The notes: generated by a model not told the origin, from the letters alone. DNA of 64,000 nucleotides from Pseudomonas koreensis (GCF_012986595.1 NZ_JAAQYM010000002.1:744001-808000); one strand, 5' to 3'; shown: positions 8,363 through 19,082, numbered from the stretch's first letter. A program made the numbers and translations.

Positions 8363-9498
8363 AGTTTCGCCGCTGCCTCGCGCAGCGTCTCCTCGCGTTT
8401 GGCGAAGCACAAGCGCACCAGGCGCTGGCCTTCGGGTGGATTCTGGTAGAACACCGACACCGGGATACTCGCCACGCCGTGTTCACGGGTCATCCACATC
8501 GCCATGTCGACATCGTTCAAGTCAGGACGAATCTGCGAGTAGTCGACCAGTTGGAAGTAAGTGCCAGTGACGCGGGTGAAGGTGAAGCGCGACGGCGCCA
8601 GCAAGTCGCAGAACAGGTCGCGCTTGGCCTGATAGAAACCCGGCAGCTCTTCAACGTGCTCCGGATGCTCGGCCATGTAATCGGCCAAGGCGTATTGCAG
8701 CGGCGTGACCCCGCAGAAACTGACGTACTGGTGCACCTTGCGCAACTCGGCGGTCAGCGCCGGTGGTGCGACCACGTAGCCGGTTTTCCAGCCGGTGACG
8801 TGGTAGGTCTTGCCGAACGAGCTGACCACAAAGGCGCGCTGATACAGCTCTTCGTGGGCCAGCACGCTGACATGTGGCACGCCGTCGAACACCAGGTGTT
8901 CGTACACCTCGTCGCTGATCAGATAGATGTCGCGGCCGCGGATCAACTCCGCCAGTTGATCCAGCTCGGCGCGGCTGATCAGTGCGCCGCTGGGGTTGTG
9001 CGGGGTGTTGATGACGATCATTTTCGTGCGCGAGCTCAGGGCCGCCGCGAGCTTGTCGAAATCGATGGAGAAATCGTTCGGGTTCAGTTGCACATGCACA
9101 CACCGACCGCCCGCCAACTCCGTCGCCGGCTCGTAGCTGTCGTAGCAAGGGTCGAACACGATGACTTCGTCGCCGCTGTGGATAACCGCCTGAATCGCAC
9201 AGAAGATCGCCTGGGTCGCGCCCGGCGTCACCGTCACCTCGCTGTCGGCATCGACCTTCACCCCATAGCTGCGCGCGATTTTCGCCGCGATCTGCTCGCG
9301 CAGCGCCGGCAGGCCGGTCATCGGCGAATACTGGTTATGGCCACTGGCAATATGCCGACCCACCGCGTCACGCAGCGACTGCGGGCCGTCAAAATCAGGA
9401 AAACCCTGGGACAGGTTGATGGCTCCGGTCTGCGCCGCGAGCTGAGACATCTGCGTGAAAATAGTGATGCCGACATTCGGCAGCTTACTGGTGATCAT
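8350..9498 (-). CDS. PLP aminotransferase, methionine/glutamine transaminase type (YbdL-like)
   Basis: A 382-residue fold-type I (class I/II) aminotransferase. Landmarks are INLSQGFPDFDGP, NQYSPMTGLPALREQIA, NTPHNPSGA, SDEVYEHLVFDG (Asp196) and SSFGKTYHVTGWKTGY with Schiff-base Lys230. This matches E. coli YbdL and eukaryotic glutamine transaminase K. It would transaminate 4-methylthio-2-oxobutyrate using glutamine, producing the ketoglutaramate that the overlapping downstream omega-amidase removes. The coupling is inferred from the 13-base overlap and from known biochemistry of the two families. Confidence 0.88.
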   Translation of the reverse strand: MITSKLPNVGITIFTQMSQLAAQTGAINLSQGFPDFDGPQSLRDAVGRHIASGHNQYSPMTGLPALREQIAAKIARSYGVKVDADSEVTVTPGATQAIFCAIQAVIHSGDEVIVFDPCYDSYEPATELAGGRCVHVQLNPNDFSIDFDKLAAALSSRTKMIVINTPHNPSGALISRAELDQLAELIRGRDIYLISDEVYEHLVFDGVPHVSVLAHEELYQRAFVVSSFGKTYHVTGWKTGYVVAPPALTAELRKVHQYVSFCGVTPLQYALADYMAEHPEHVEELPGFYQAKRDLFCDLLAPSRFTFTRVTGTYFQLVDYSQIRPDLNDVDMAMWMTREHGVASIPVSVFYQNPPEGQRLVRLCFAKREETLREAAAKLCVI

Positions 9499-9571
9499 CG
9501 GGGGTTCCCTGCTCTACACCCGGCTCTGACGGCGGCGCGGGAGAGCCCGAGGATAGCCCATCCGGCGCCCA

Positions 9572-9602
9572 TAAAAAAAGGGCGCTCTGGTGAGCGCCCT
9601 TC
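9572..9602 (-). terminator. Rho-independent terminator downstream of der
   Basis: AGGGCGCTC and GAGCGCCCT form a perfect stem around TGGT. On the minus strand the stem is followed by seven T residues, the right polarity to end transcription from der before the aminotransferase gene. Confidence 0.88.
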
Positions 9603-9617
9603 TTATCGCCGAACCCA

Positions 9618-9700
9618 TGTAGGAGCTGCCGAAGGCTGCGATCCTTTGATCTTGTCTTTGAAGCAAAATCAAAAGATCGCAGCCTGCGGCAGCTCCTACA
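9618..9700. repeat. REPIN (GTAGGAGCTGCC family), inverted pair
   Basis: GTAGGAGCTGCCGAAGGCTG on the left faces GCAGCCTGCGGCAGCTCCTA on the right. It lies between der and its terminator. Confidence 0.88.
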
Positions 9701-9712
9701 CGAAGTGATAAA

Positions 9713-11185
9713 TCACTTCTTGTCGCGGCGCTTCTTGCTGGCTTTCTTGTTGTGCGACATCAAGCGACGCTTCTTGTTGACCTGGCGGTCGGTCAGCGTG
9801 TTCTTGTTGCCTTCGTACGGGTTCTCGCCGCCCTTGAACTCGATGCGGATCGGCGTACCGACCAGCTTCAGCACACGGCGGTAAGTGTTCTCCAGATAGC
9901 GCACATACGACTTCGGCACTTTCTCGATCTGGTTACCGTGGATCACGATGATCGGCGGGTTGGCGCCACCCAGGTGAGCGTAACGCAGCTTGATCCGGCG
10001 GTTGTTGACCATCGGTGGCGCGTGCTCGCCAACGGCGTCTTCCAGAATCTGGGTCAGACGGTTGGTTGGCCAGCGGGTGACCGCCGACTTGAACGAGTTC
10101 TGTACGGAAGCGTAGAGGTTACCCACGCCGGTGCCGTGCAGGGCCGAGATGAAGTGGATATCGGCGTAATCAACGAAGAACAGCCGACGCTGCAACTCGA
10201 CTTTCACGAAGTCGCGCTCGCTCGGCGTCATGCCGTCCCACTTGTTGATCGCAATAACCAGCGCACGACCGGACTCGATCGCGAAGCCCAACAGGTTGAG
10301 GTCGTGATCGACCACACCTTCGCGGGCGTCCATCACGAAGATCACCACGTTGGCGTCTTTGATCGCCTGCAAGGTTTTGACCACGGAGAACTTTTCGACT
10401 TCTTCGTGGATCTTGCCGCGCTTGCGCACACCGGCGGTGTCGATCAGCGTGTACTTCTCTTCATTCCGTTCGAACGGGATGTAGATACTGTCGCGGGTGG
10501 TGCCGGGTTGGTCGTAGACGATAACCCGGTCTTCACCGAGCATGCGGTTGACCAGGGTCGACTTGCCGACGTTCGGACGGCCGATGATGGCGATCTTGAT
10601 CCCGTCTTTTTCGCTCGGGCCAGGAATGCGCTTGGCTTCCTCGCCTTCAGCGACGATCTCTTCCTCTTCGCCTTCCTGCGGTTCGTCTTCGTCACGCGGG
10701 AAATCGCTCAGTGCTGCTTCCAGCAGTTGAGTGATGCCACGGCCGTGAGCACCGGCGATCGGGATCGCGTGGCCCATGCCCAGCGGAGCGAATTCGGCGC
10801 GGGCCATTTCCGGGTCAATGTTGTCGACCTTGTTGGCAACCACGTGAGAACGCTTGTTACGTTTGCGCAGGTGCTCGGCAATCATCTGGTCGGCGGCGGT
10901 GAAACCGGCCTTGGCATCTACCAGGAACAGCACAACATCCGCTTCTTCGATGGCGAGCAGCGACTGCTCGGCCATTTTTTCGTCCATACCGTGTTCGTCA
11001 CCGGAGATACCGCCGGTGTCGATCAGAATGTAGGAACGCCCTTGCCACTTGGCCTCACCGTACTGGCGATCACGGGTCAGACCGGACAAGTCGCCGACGA
11101 TGGCGTCACGTGTCCTGGTCAGGCGGTTGAACAAGGTGGATTTGCCGACGTTCGGTCGGCCCACCAGGGCGATTACGGGAACCAT
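9713..11185 (-). CDS. der: Ribosome-assembly GTPase Der (EngA)
   Basis: A 490-residue GTPase needed for 50S ribosomal subunit maturation. It has two complete G domains: the first with [20 protein letters not shown] and NKVD; the second with [23 protein letters not shown] and NKWD. A C-terminal KH-like domain precedes a basic tail ([20 protein letters not shown]). ATG 11185 is chosen because GGAGAG precedes it; a GTG four codons upstream is an alternative. It is the last gene of the block running from trmJ, downstream of bamB. Confidence 0.97.
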   Translation of the reverse strand: MVPVIALVGRPNVGKSTLFNRLTRTRDAIVGDLSGLTRDRQYGEAKWQGRSYILIDTGGISGDEHGMDEKMAEQSLLAIEEADVVLFLVDAKAGFTAADQMIAEHLRKRNKRSHVVANKVDNIDPEMARAEFAPLGMGHAIPIAGAHGRGITQLLEAALSDFPRDEDEPQEGEEEEIVAEGEEAKRIPGPSEKDGIKIAIIGRPNVGKSTLVNRMLGEDRVIVYDQPGTTRDSIYIPFERNEEKYTLIDTAGVRKRGKIHEEVEKFSVVKTLQAIKDANVVIFVMDAREGVVDHDLNLLGFAIESGRALVIAINKWDGMTPSERDFVKVELQRRLFFVDYADIHFISALHGTGVGNLYASVQNSFKSAVTRWPTNRLTQILEDAVGEHAPPMVNNRRIKLRYAHLGGANPPIIVIHGNQIEKVPKSYVRYLENTYRRVLKLVGTPIRIEFKGGENPYEGNKNTLTDRQVNKKRRLMSHNKKASKKRRDKK

Positions 11186-11214
11186 GCGGCTCTCCACTTC
11201 GTTATTTCAGAAAA

Positions 11215-11241
11215 TACAAAAGCCGCTGCGAGGCAGCGGCT
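11215..11241 (-). terminator. Hairpin between bamB and der, possible terminator
   Basis: AGCCGCTGC and GCAGCGGCT pair around GAG, and the minus strand continues TTTTG. The U-tract is short, so part of transcription probably reads through into der. Confidence 0.6.
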
Positions 11242-11321
11242 GGTGCTCGGGGCAACGCCTGTACGCGCTGCAAGCCCCATGAATCCGGGGCCGCCTGGGG
11301 GGTTAACCCCAAGCATAGTTG

Positions 11322-12473
11322 TTACTTGATGGTCAGGGCTTCCAGTTTGCCGCTGTTGCCATACACATAGATCGTGTTGCCTACCACCAGCGGACGGGCA
11401 CGCAGGCCGTCACTGTCGATACGCTCACGACCTACAAAACGACCGTCCACCTGACTCAACAGGTGCAGGTAACCTTCCATGTCACCGACGGCTACGTAGC
11501 TGGAGAACACTTCCGGCGCCGACAGTTGACGGCGGGCCAGCGAATCGTTGCTCCACAGTGCGGTGGTCGAACGCTCGTCGACGCCTTCAACGGTGCCCGA
11601 AGACAGGCTCACGTAGACGCTGCCGAAACCCTGGGCGACACCGGCATAGCTCGACGCATCGCGCTGCCAGAGTTGACGACCGCTTTGCAGATCGAGTGCC
11701 GCGACGCGGCCCTGATAGCTGGCGACGTACAGGGTTTCGCCGGACAGCAGCAGACCGCCGTCGATGTCGACCACGCGCTCCAGTTCCGAACGACCGGTTG
11801 GAATCGCGACCCGTTGTTCCCAGACCGGCACGCCGTTGGAAATGTCCAGGGCAACCACTTTACCGGTCGACAGACCCGCCACCGCGAGGCGGTTGGTCAC
11901 GACTGGCGCGCTGGTGCCGCGCAGGGTCAGTACCGCAGGGGTGCTGTCGTAGGTCCAGCGACGGTCGCCGGTGGCCGCGTCCAGGCCGATCAGACGATCG
12001 TCCTGAGTCTGGACCACCACCACGTCACCGTTGTTGGCCGGCGGCGCGAGGACTTCGCTGGACACCCGGGCGCGCCACTTCTCTTCGCCGTTGATGGCGT
12101 CGAGGGCAACGATTTCACCCTTGAGGGTACCGATCGTGACCAGACCGTAACCCACGCCAACGGCGCCGGACACAGGCAGTTCAAGATCCTTTTTCCACTT
12201 CACGTCGCCATTGCTGCGATCCATGGCCATCAGCACGCCGGTGACATCGGCAGCGTAGATGGTGTCACCATCGATCGCCGGCACCAGCATGTTGTAGGTT
12301 TCGCCCTGACCGTCACCGATCGAACGGCTCCACTGCTTTTGCAGGACCACTTCTTCTTTGAAGTCGGTCAGCTCGGCCGGTGGCAGTTCTTTTTTGCTGT
12401 TGCTGCTGCAACCCGCGGCCAGAATGGCCAGAGCCAGCAATGCTGCATGCTTCCAACGGATCACGTCACGCAT
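11322..12473 (-). CDS. bamB: Outer-membrane assembly lipoprotein BamB
   Basis: A 383-residue lipoprotein of the BAM complex that inserts beta-barrel proteins into the outer membrane. The N-terminus has a lipobox, LAILAAGC with Cys22 as the lipidated residue. The rest is an eight-bladed beta-propeller with PQQ-type repeats such as GVLMAMDRSNGDVKW, GEIVALDAINGEEKW and DRLIGLDAATGDRRW. The start at 12473 overlaps the 3' end of yfgM by eight bases, indicating coupling. Confidence 0.96.
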   Translation of the reverse strand: MRDVIRWKHAALLALAILAAGCSSNSKKELPPAELTDFKEEVVLQKQWSRSIGDGQGETYNMLVPAIDGDTIYAADVTGVLMAMDRSNGDVKWKKDLELPVSGAVGVGYGLVTIGTLKGEIVALDAINGEEKWRARVSSEVLAPPANNGDVVVVQTQDDRLIGLDAATGDRRWTYDSTPAVLTLRGTSAPVVTNRLAVAGLSTGKVVALDISNGVPVWEQRVAIPTGRSELERVVDIDGGLLLSGETLYVASYQGRVAALDLQSGRQLWQRDASSYAGVAQGFGSVYVSLSSGTVEGVDERSTTALWSNDSLARRQLSAPEVFSSYVAVGDMEGYLHLLSQVDGRFVGRERIDSDGLRARPLVVGNTIYVYGNSGKLEALTIK

Positions 12474-13107
12474 CCCCTTTGGCCAGGTCGTCGAGCTTGA
12501 TTTGAAGGCCACCGACTGCCGCTTCATCCGACAGTGCCGCCTTGGCTTTTTGATACGCGGTGTTCGCCTCGTCGGTACGACCCAGCTGCACCAGCAGGTC
12601 ACCCTTGAGTTCTTCGCGAGTGGCCAGGAACGCCTTGTCGGCGTCGCCGTCGAGCAGCTTCAGGGCTTCATCGGCCTTGTTCTGCGCACCCAGCACCTGA
12701 GCCAGACGCTGACGGGCGATTTCGCCCAGCGCCGGGTTCGCCGGTTTGGCTACGATGGCTTTGAGCTCGGTGGCTGCGTCGTCCAGCTTGCCGCTGTCGA
12801 CCGCTACCTTTGCCACGAACAGACTGCCGTACTGTGCGTACGCGGTGCCGCCGAACTCGCTGTTGAGCTTGCCGGCCAGATCCGCAACGCGTGCAGCGTC
12901 AGGCTTGCCATCCGGGGTCAGCGTGGTTTCCAGCAGTTGCTGATAGAGCACCGAGGCGCCTTGCGACTGGTTGCTCTGATACTTGTGAAAAGCCTGCCAG
13001 CCGAACACGATGACCAGCGCCAACAGGCCGCCGGTGACCAGAGGTTTGCCGTTGCGTGTCCACCAGTCCTTCAAATCCGCCAACTGTTCGTCTTCGGTAC
13101 TCGACAC
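12466..13107 (-). CDS. yfgM: Periplasmic chaperone-like TPR protein YfgM
   Basis: A 213-residue membrane-anchored protein. A short cytoplasmic N-terminus (MSSTEDEQLADLKDWWTRNG) is followed by one membrane helix (about residues 22-40) and a periplasmic TPR-like alpha-helical domain. In E. coli YfgM associates with PpiD and SecYEG and hands secreted proteins to periplasmic chaperones. Its position between hisS and bamB is the conserved gammaproteobacterial order, and it overlaps bamB. Confidence 0.92.
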   Translation of the reverse strand: MSSTEDEQLADLKDWWTRNGKPLVTGGLLALVIVFGWQAFHKYQSNQSQGASVLYQQLLETTLTPDGKPDAARVADLAGKLNSEFGGTAYAQYGSLFVAKVAVDSGKLDDAATELKAIVAKPANPALGEIARQRLAQVLGAQNKADEALKLLDGDADKAFLATREELKGDLLVQLGRTDEANTAYQKAKAALSDEAAVGGLQIKLDDLAKGDA

Positions 13108-13148
13108 CCCAATACTCCTTAATCGCTAAATCGGCTGTTTAGACAGCT

Positions 13149-14438
13149 TCAACCCTGCACGACGCAGGTGGCCAGGTGAGCGGCAAGCGCATCCCAGGCA
13201 ATGCTTTGTTGTTCGCCCTGGCCACGCAGGGGTTTGAAACCTACCACTTGCTGGGCCATTTCGTCGTCACCCAGGATCAGTGCGTACAGCGCACCGCTCT
13301 TGTCGGCTTTCTTGAACTGGCTTTTGAAGCTGCCGGCGCCGGCATTGACTTGCAGGCGCAGGTTTGGAAGCTGGTCACGCACCCGCTCGGCCAAGGCCAG
13401 ACCGGCCAGTTCGGCCTGCTCGCCAAAGGCGCAGAGGTAGACGTCGACCTGACGGGAAATTTCTTCCGGGATCTGCTCCAGGGTTTCGAGCATCAACACC
13501 AGACGCTCGATGCCCATGGCGAAACCGACGCCTGTAGTCGGCTTGCCGCCCATCTGCTCGACCAGACCGTCGTAACGACCGCCCGCGCAGACAGTGCCCT
13601 GGGCGCCGAGTTTGTCGGTGACCCATTCGAATACGGTTTTGCTGTAGTAATCGAGGCCGCGCACCAGTTTCGGGTTGAGCACGTAGGGAATGCCAACGGC
13701 ATCCAGACGCGCCTTCAGCCCTTCGAAGTGGGCACGGGACTCGTCATCCAGGTAGTCCGCCATTTTCGGTGCATCGACCAATACCGCCTGCGTGTCGGCA
13801 TTTTTGGTGTCGAGCACGCGCAACGGGTTGGTTTTCAGGCGACGCTGGCTGTCTTCGTCGAGCTTGTCGTGGTGCGCCGAGAGGTACTCGACCAGCGCCT
13901 CACGATAGCGACCACGGGACTCGCTGGTGCCCAGGCTGTTGAGTTCGAGCTTGACCGCATCACGAATGCCCAGCTCGCCCCACAGACGCCAGGTCATGAT
14001 GATCAGTTCGGCGTCGATGTCCGGACCGTCGAGGTTGAACACCTCCAGACCGATCTGGTGGAACTGGCGGTAGCGGCCTTTCTGTGGACGCTCGTGACGG
14101 AACATCGGGCCGATGTACCAGAGCTTCTGAACCTGGCCACCGCCGGTGATGCCGTGCTCGAGCACGGCACGCACGCACGCCGCGGTGCCTTCCGGACGCA
14201 GGGTCAGGGAGTCGCCGTTGCGGTCTTCGAAGGTGTACATCTCTTTTTCGACGATGTCGGTGACTTCACCGATCGAGCGCTTGAACAGCTCGGTGAATTC
14301 GACGATCGGCATGCGAATCTGCTTGTAACCGTAGTTATCCAGCAGACGCGCGACAGTGCCCTCGAAATAACGCCACAGCGGGGTCTGTTCGGGCAGGATG
14401 TCGTTCATGCCACGAATGGCTTGCAGAGACTTGCTCAC
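13149..14438 (-). CDS. hisS: Histidyl-tRNA synthetase
   Basis: A 429-residue class II synthetase charging tRNA-His. Class II motifs are visible: motif 2 around [21 protein letters not shown] and motif 3 [11 protein letters not shown]; the histidine-binding [15 protein letters not shown] is also present. The C-terminal anticodon-binding domain follows. It lies between ispG and yfgM with short gaps, part of the conserved ispG-hisS-yfgM-bamB-der cluster. Confidence 0.98.
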   Translation of the reverse strand: MSKSLQAIRGMNDILPEQTPLWRYFEGTVARLLDNYGYKQIRMPIVEFTELFKRSIGEVTDIVEKEMYTFEDRNGDSLTLRPEGTAACVRAVLEHGITGGGQVQKLWYIGPMFRHERPQKGRYRQFHQIGLEVFNLDGPDIDAELIIMTWRLWGELGIRDAVKLELNSLGTSESRGRYREALVEYLSAHHDKLDEDSQRRLKTNPLRVLDTKNADTQAVLVDAPKMADYLDDESRAHFEGLKARLDAVGIPYVLNPKLVRGLDYYSKTVFEWVTDKLGAQGTVCAGGRYDGLVEQMGGKPTTGVGFAMGIERLVLMLETLEQIPEEISRQVDVYLCAFGEQAELAGLALAERVRDQLPNLRLQVNAGAGSFKSQFKKADKSGALYALILGDDEMAQQVVGFKPLRGQGEQQSIAWDALAAHLATCVVQG

Positions 14439-14474
14439 TTTAAATCCTTAAATTCGTTCGGCACTTCAGTCAGG

Positions 14475-15584
14475 TCAGCCGCGTGCGATAACCGCTGCGT
14501 CAGCTTCGACCTTCTCGGCCGCTTTCTGGCGGATCAGCTTTTCCAGCTCGTCCACCAGATTGTCATTCGTCAATTTCTGCGACGGCTTGCCGTCGATGTA
14601 AATCAGGTTTGGCGTGCCGCCGGTCAAGCCGATATGGGCTTCCTTGGCTTCGCCGGGGCCGTTGACTACGCAACCGATGACCGCGACATCCAGCGGCACC
14701 AGCAGGTCTTCAAGGCGCCCTTCCAGCTCGTTCATGGTCTTGACCACATCGAAGTTCTGCCGCGAGCAGCTCGGGCAGGCGATGAAGTTGATGCCACGGG
14801 AACGCAGGTGCAAAGACTTGAGAATGTCGTAACCGACCTTCACTTCCTCGACCGGGTCGGCCGCCAGCGAGATGCGGATAGTATCGCCAATCCCCTCGGC
14901 GAGCAGCATACCTAGGCCTACGGCGGATTTCACTGTGCCCGAACGCAATCCACCGGCTTCGGTGATGCCCAGGTGTAGCGGCTGGACGATTTCCTTGGCC
15001 AGCAAGCGGTAGGCTTCGACGGCCATGAACACGTCGGAAGCTTTCACGCTGACCTTGAAGTCCTGGAAGTTCAGGCGTTCGAGGTGCTCGACGTGACGCA
15101 GCGCGGACTCGACCAGCGCGGCCGGGGTCGGCTCGCCGTACTTTTTCTGCAGATCCTTTTCCAGAGAACCGGCGTTGACGCCGATGCGGATCGGGATCCC
15201 GCGGTCACGGGCGGCATCGACCACGGCACGCACACGGTCTTCGCGACCGATGTTGCCCGGGTTGATACGCAGGCAGTCCACACCCAGTTCGGCCACGCGC
15301 AAGGCGATCCTGTAGTCGAAGTGGATGTCGGCAACCAGCGGCACCTTGACCAGTTGCTTGATCTTGCCGAACGCCTCGGCGGCGTCCATGTCCGGTACCG
15401 AAACGCGGACGATGTCGACGCCGGCCGCTTCCAGACGATTGATCTGGGCGACGGTGGCAGCCACATCATTGGTGTCGCTGTTGGTCATGCTCTGCACAGC
15501 GATAGGCGCATCGCCGCCGACAGGTACGTTACCAACCCAGATCTTGCGCGAAACGCGACGTTTGATTGGAGATTCGCCGTGCAT
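14475..15584 (-). CDS. ispG: 4-hydroxy-3-methylbut-2-enyl diphosphate synthase
   Basis: A 369-residue [4Fe-4S] enzyme of the MEP isoprenoid pathway, converting MEcPP to HMBPP. The TIM barrel contains [12 protein letters not shown] and [11 protein letters not shown]. The cluster-binding cysteines appear in [12 protein letters not shown] and [20 protein letters not shown]. It starts three bases after the rodZ stop codon. It depends on the Fe-S machinery encoded in the isc operon further upstream on the same strand. Confidence 0.97.
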   Translation of the reverse strand: MHGESPIKRRVSRKIWVGNVPVGGDAPIAVQSMTNSDTNDVAATVAQINRLEAAGVDIVRVSVPDMDAAEAFGKIKQLVKVPLVADIHFDYRIALRVAELGVDCLRINPGNIGREDRVRAVVDAARDRGIPIRIGVNAGSLEKDLQKKYGEPTPAALVESALRHVEHLERLNFQDFKVSVKASDVFMAVEAYRLLAKEIVQPLHLGITEAGGLRSGTVKSAVGLGMLLAEGIGDTIRISLAADPVEEVKVGYDILKSLHLRSRGINFIACPSCSRQNFDVVKTMNELEGRLEDLLVPLDVAVIGCVVNGPGEAKEAHIGLTGGTPNLIYIDGKPSQKLTNDNLVDELEKLIRQKAAEKVEADAAVIARG

Positions 15585-15587
15585 GAC

Positions 15588-16625
15588 TTATTGACCCAAC
15601 TTCAGGCGAGCAGTCTCGCCACTGGTGAACGGAGCGATATCGACCGGTTGGCCGTTGTAGCTGACCTGCGCGGCACGAGCCACACCCAGGCGTACCGCCA
15701 GTGGCGGCTTGCCGGAAACCGAGACGCTGTCGCCTTTGTGTTTCAGACCGCTGAACAGCACCTTGCCGCGACCGTCAGTCACCTGCGCCCAGCAATCGGC
15801 GGTGAACTGCAGTTGCACCTGGCCATCGCCGGCAGCCGGCGCAGCCGCTTCCGCGGTAGGTGCAGGGGCAGCCGCGACAACAGGCGCAGTCACGGTCGGT
15901 GCCGGAGTGGCCGGAACGTTCGCTGCCGAGGCAGCCGGCGTAGCAACCACCGGGGCCGGGGTGTGAACAGGTGCAGCTGGCGTTGCAGCCGGAGCGGCCG
16001 GCGCAGTGGCCGGAGCCGCAGGCTCGGCGCCGGTCGATTCAGCGGTGGTTTCGGATTGTGGCAGCGCCAGAGCGGTCGCGCCCTCGGCCTGATTTTCGGC
16101 GACGGCCTGGTCTTCCGGCTCGTCGATCGGGTGAATCTGCGTGGTGCCATCGGCGCCTTCGACTTCAACGTGCTCCGGGGCCAGGCTGGTCAAGTCTTTG
16201 GTGCGCTGCGAGGTCTGATCCTGCCACCAGACGAAACCGCCGCCGATGACCGCAATCAGCAACAACAGGCTGACGATGCGCAAAATGGTGTGGGACACCC
16301 GCACAGGCTCTTCGATACGGCCCAGCGCATGCACATTGCTGCCCTGGGAATCGGTGCCGGTGGACTGGTCGAATTGCTGAACCAGAACGGTCTGGTCCAT
16401 GCCGAGCAATTTGGCATAGGCGCGAATGTAACCGCGAGCGAAGGTATGCCCCGGCAGCTTGTCGAAAGCGCCAGCTTCAAGATTGCTCAGGGAAGTCACG
16501 GTGAGGTTGAGCTTGAGGGCCACTTCGGCCAGCGACCAGCCATTGCTTTCGCGGGCCTGGCGCAAAGTCTCACCGGGATTAACGCGAGTCGCTGCTACAA
16601 CTTCGGGATGCGCCGCTTTCATCAT
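15588..16625 (-). CDS. rodZ: Cytoskeletal/cell-shape protein RodZ
   Basis: A 345-residue bitopic protein that links MreB to the cell-wall elongation machinery. The N-terminal helix-turn-helix (LRQARESNGWSLAEVALKLN, about residues 20-90) is the MreB-binding domain. A single membrane helix (about 112-132, RIVSLLLLIAVIGGGFVWW) is followed by a long Ala/Pro/Thr-rich linker and a C-terminal beta domain (VQLQFTADCWAQVTD). Its start overlaps the stop of pilF by four bases. RodZ next to pilF and ispG is the usual order. Confidence 0.95.
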   Translation of the reverse strand: MMKAAHPEVVAATRVNPGETLRQARESNGWSLAEVALKLNLTVTSLSNLEAGAFDKLPGHTFARGYIRAYAKLLGMDQTVLVQQFDQSTGTDSQGSNVHALGRIEEPVRVSHTILRIVSLLLLIAVIGGGFVWWQDQTSQRTKDLTSLAPEHVEVEGADGTTQIHPIDEPEDQAVAENQAEGATALALPQSETTAESTGAEPAAPATAPAAPAATPAAPVHTPAPVVATPAASAANVPATPAPTVTAPVVAAAPAPTAEAAAPAAGDGQVQLQFTADCWAQVTDGRGKVLFSGLKHKGDSVSVSGKPPLAVRLGVARAAQVSYNGQPVDIAPFTSGETARLKLGQ

Positions 16626-17380
16626 TGCTCCGACAGGTATTGCTGATATTCCGGCGTACCGGGATAGAGTCGTTTTAGTTGCAGGCCATAACTGGCGGCC
16701 TTGTCGCGATCTTCAAACACTTTTGCCAGCCGAACGCCGAGCAATAGACTACGTGCATTTTGCTCGGTTAGCAGGCTGAAACGGTCGTAATAGTCACGCG
16801 CGGGCACATAATGCCTGTCTTCGAAGGACAACTCAGCCATTTCCAGCAAAGCACGCGGTTGTTGACGGTTCAGCCGCAGGGCTTTTTCCAGTTGCTGCTG
16901 CGCCAGTTCCCGCTGCCCGAGCTTCGCCGCGGTCATGCCGAGGTTCTCGAACACCCGCGAACGCTCAGGATACAGGGTATCGGCGGCCGCCTGTTCAAAA
17001 CGCTCGTAGGCTTCCTTGTAACGCTGTTCTTCGTAGAGAAAACTGCCGTAATTGTTGAGGATGCGCGCGTCGGCGGGACGGGAGGACAGGGCTTTGCGAA
17101 AGTGTTCGTCGGCCAGTTTCGGTTCCATTTCGGCCTGGAACACCAGACCTAGCGCAGCGTTGGCATCAGGATCGGAACCGTCCAGTTCCAGCGCCTTCTT
17201 CAGCGGCACCTTGGCCCGCTCGGTCATCCCTTGCTGCAAGTATCCCAGTCCCAGCTGCACGTAGGCAGCACGCGCTTCATCGCGGCCCTTGCTGGTCTTC
17301 ATCGGGTTGTAGTCACCCGACAGGACACAACCAGCACACAGGCTGGCCATCAGCAACAGCAGCGCAAAGCGCAGGGACAT
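16622..17380 (-). CDS. pilF: Type IV pilus biogenesis TPR lipoprotein PilF (PilW)
   Basis: A 252-residue outer-membrane lipoprotein (pilotin) needed for PilQ secretin multimerisation. The signal peptide ends in a lipobox-like LCAGC (Cys18). It is followed by tandem TPR units such as AAYVQLGLGYLQQGMTERA and DARILNNYGSFLYEEQRYKE. Length agrees with Pseudomonas PilF. It overlaps rodZ by four bases and follows rlmN by 12 bases. Confidence 0.93.
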   Translation of the reverse strand: MSLRFALLLLMASLCAGCVLSGDYNPMKTSKGRDEARAAYVQLGLGYLQQGMTERAKVPLKKALELDGSDPDANAALGLVFQAEMEPKLADEHFRKALSSRPADARILNNYGSFLYEEQRYKEAYERFEQAAADTLYPERSRVFENLGMTAAKLGQRELAQQQLEKALRLNRQQPRALLEMAELSFEDRHYVPARDYYDRFSLLTEQNARSLLLGVRLAKVFEDRDKAASYGLQLKRLYPGTPEYQQYLSEQ

Positions 17381-17392
17381 AGAGATCCTCTC

Positions 17393-18541
17393 TTAGTTAG
17401 TGTTCGCGGCGTTCTGTGCCAGATCGCTGTCGGCGCTCAATTCGCGCACGGCGATGTAACGTTCGCTGCGACGGGTGCGATCCAGCACCTGCCCTACCAA
17501 TTGACCGCATGCTGCGTCGATGTCTTCACCACGGGTGGTGCGAACAGTGACGTTGAAACCGGCCTGATGCAACTGATCCTGGAACCGACGAATGGCGTTG
17601 TTGCTCGGCCGCTCGTACCCGGAATGCGGGAACGGGTTGAACGGGATCAGGTTGATCTTGCACGGAATGTCTTTGAGCAGCTCGATCATTTCCACCGCGT
17701 GCTCAAGCTTGTCGTTGACGTCCTTGAGCAAGGTGTACTCGATGGTCAGCACACGTTTCTCGCCCAGGGCGGACATGTAGCGCTGGCACGACTCGAGCAG
17801 CATCTTAAGCGGATATTTCTTGTTGATCGGCACCAATTGGTTACGCAATGCGTCATTCGGTGCGTGCAGCGACAACGCCAGGGAGACGTCAATGTGCTTG
17901 GCCAGCTCATCGATCATCGGCACCACGCCCGAAGTGGACAGGGTCACGCGGCGCTTGGAGATCCCGTAGCCCAGGTCATCCATCATCAGATGCATGGCGG
18001 CCACGACGTTGTCGAAGTTCAGCAGCGGTTCGCCCATGCCCATCATCACCACGTTGGTGATGGCGCGGTCGATGGTAGCTGGAACACTGCCGAAAGATTT
18101 GTTGGCAATCCACACCTGACCGATGACTTCGGCGGCGGTGAGGTTGCTGTTGAAGCCTTGCTTGCCGGTGGAGCAGAAACTGCAGTCCAGGGCACAGCCT
18201 GCCTGGGACGAAACGCACAGAGTGCCGCGTTTGCCCTGGGGAATGTACACGGTCTCGACACAGCTGCCGGACGCCACGCGCACCACCCACTTACGAGTGC
18301 CGTCGCTGGAAATGTCCTCGCTGACCACTTCGGGACCACGGACCTCGGCAATCGCCTTGAGCTTGTCGCGCAAGGCCTTGCTGACGTTCGTCATGGCGTC
18401 GAAATCATCGACGCCAAAGTGGTGAATCCATTTCATTACCTGACCGGCACGGAAACGCTTCTCCCCGATTGAGTCGAAGAATTTTTCCATTTCCGGCTGG
18501 GTCAGCCCCAGCAGGTTGGTTTTAACAGTCGATGTAGTCAT
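17393..18541 (-). CDS. rlmN: Dual-specificity RNA methyltransferase RlmN
   Basis: A 382-residue radical-SAM enzyme that makes 2-methyladenosine at 23S rRNA A2503 and tRNA A37. The SAM-cluster motif is [13 protein letters not shown] (Cys116, Cys120, Cys123). The C-terminal [11 protein letters not shown] holds the catalytic methyl-carrying cysteine of the family. [14 protein letters not shown] is also typical. It follows ndk in the same direction. Confidence 0.97.
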   Translation of the reverse strand: MTTSTVKTNLLGLTQPEMEKFFDSIGEKRFRAGQVMKWIHHFGVDDFDAMTNVSKALRDKLKAIAEVRGPEVVSEDISSDGTRKWVVRVASGSCVETVYIPQGKRGTLCVSSQAGCALDCSFCSTGKQGFNSNLTAAEVIGQVWIANKSFGSVPATIDRAITNVVMMGMGEPLLNFDNVVAAMHLMMDDLGYGISKRRVTLSTSGVVPMIDELAKHIDVSLALSLHAPNDALRNQLVPINKKYPLKMLLESCQRYMSALGEKRVLTIEYTLLKDVNDKLEHAVEMIELLKDIPCKINLIPFNPFPHSGYERPSNNAIRRFQDQLHQAGFNVTVRTTRGEDIDAACGQLVGQVLDRTRRSERYIAVRELSADSDLAQNAANTN

Positions 18542-18569
18542 GGATTCACCTTCACTCTTAAGCCAATGC

Positions 18570-18995
18570 TTAGCGAGTGGTTACTTCAGTAGCTGCGAAG
18601 AAGTACGAGATTTCGCGAGCAGCAGCGGCTTCGGAGTCCGAACCGTGAACGGCGTTGGCGTCGATCGACTCAGCGAAGTCAGCACGGATGGTGCCAGGAG
18701 CAGCTTCTTTAGGGTTGGTAGCGCCCATCAGCTCACGGTTCAGAGCGATAGCGTTTTCGCCTTCCAGAACCTGAACAACAACAGGACCGGAGATCATGAA
18801 AGCAACCAGGTCACCGAAGAAACCGCGCTCTTTGTGCTCAGCGTAGAAGCCTTCAGCTTCGGCTTTGGACAGTTGCTTCAGTTTCGAAGCTACAACGCGC
18901 AGGCCGGCTTTTTCGAAACGAGTGGTGATTTCGCCGATGACGTTTTTTGCAACAGCGTCAGGCTTGATGATGGAGAAAGTGCGTTGAACAGCCAT
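18570..18995 (-). CDS. ndk: Nucleoside diphosphate kinase
   Basis: A 141-residue kinase that transfers the gamma-phosphate between nucleoside triphosphates and diphosphates. The catalytic histidine is His117 in NAVHGSDS, and [15 protein letters not shown] is the standard N-terminus. It lies between the isc operon terminator and rlmN. Confidence 0.98.
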   Translation of the reverse strand: MAVQRTFSIIKPDAVAKNVIGEITTRFEKAGLRVVASKLKQLSKAEAEGFYAEHKERGFFGDLVAFMISGPVVVQVLEGENAIALNRELMGATNPKEAAPGTIRADFAESIDANAVHGSDSEAAAAREISYFFAATEVTTR

Positions 18996-19025
18996 GGTGT
19001 AACTCCAGAAACGGTAATTTGCGAA

Positions 19026-19054
19026 AAATTAAACCCGCGAATTATACGCGGGTT
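19026..19054 (-). terminator. Rho-independent terminator of the isc operon
   Basis: AACCCGCG and CGCGGGTT (19032-19039 and 19047-19054) pair around AATTATA. The minus strand continues TTTAATTTTTC. It separates iscX from ndk. Confidence 0.82.
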
Positions 19055-19082
19055 CTTGGGTATTGCCTAACCTGCGAGACGA

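Noticed and set aside
15084..16646. A 520-codon plus-strand ORF opposite ispG and rodZ
   Set aside because: It is antisense to two well-supported genes, and its Arg/Gly-rich stretch mirrors the Ala/Pro linker of RodZ.
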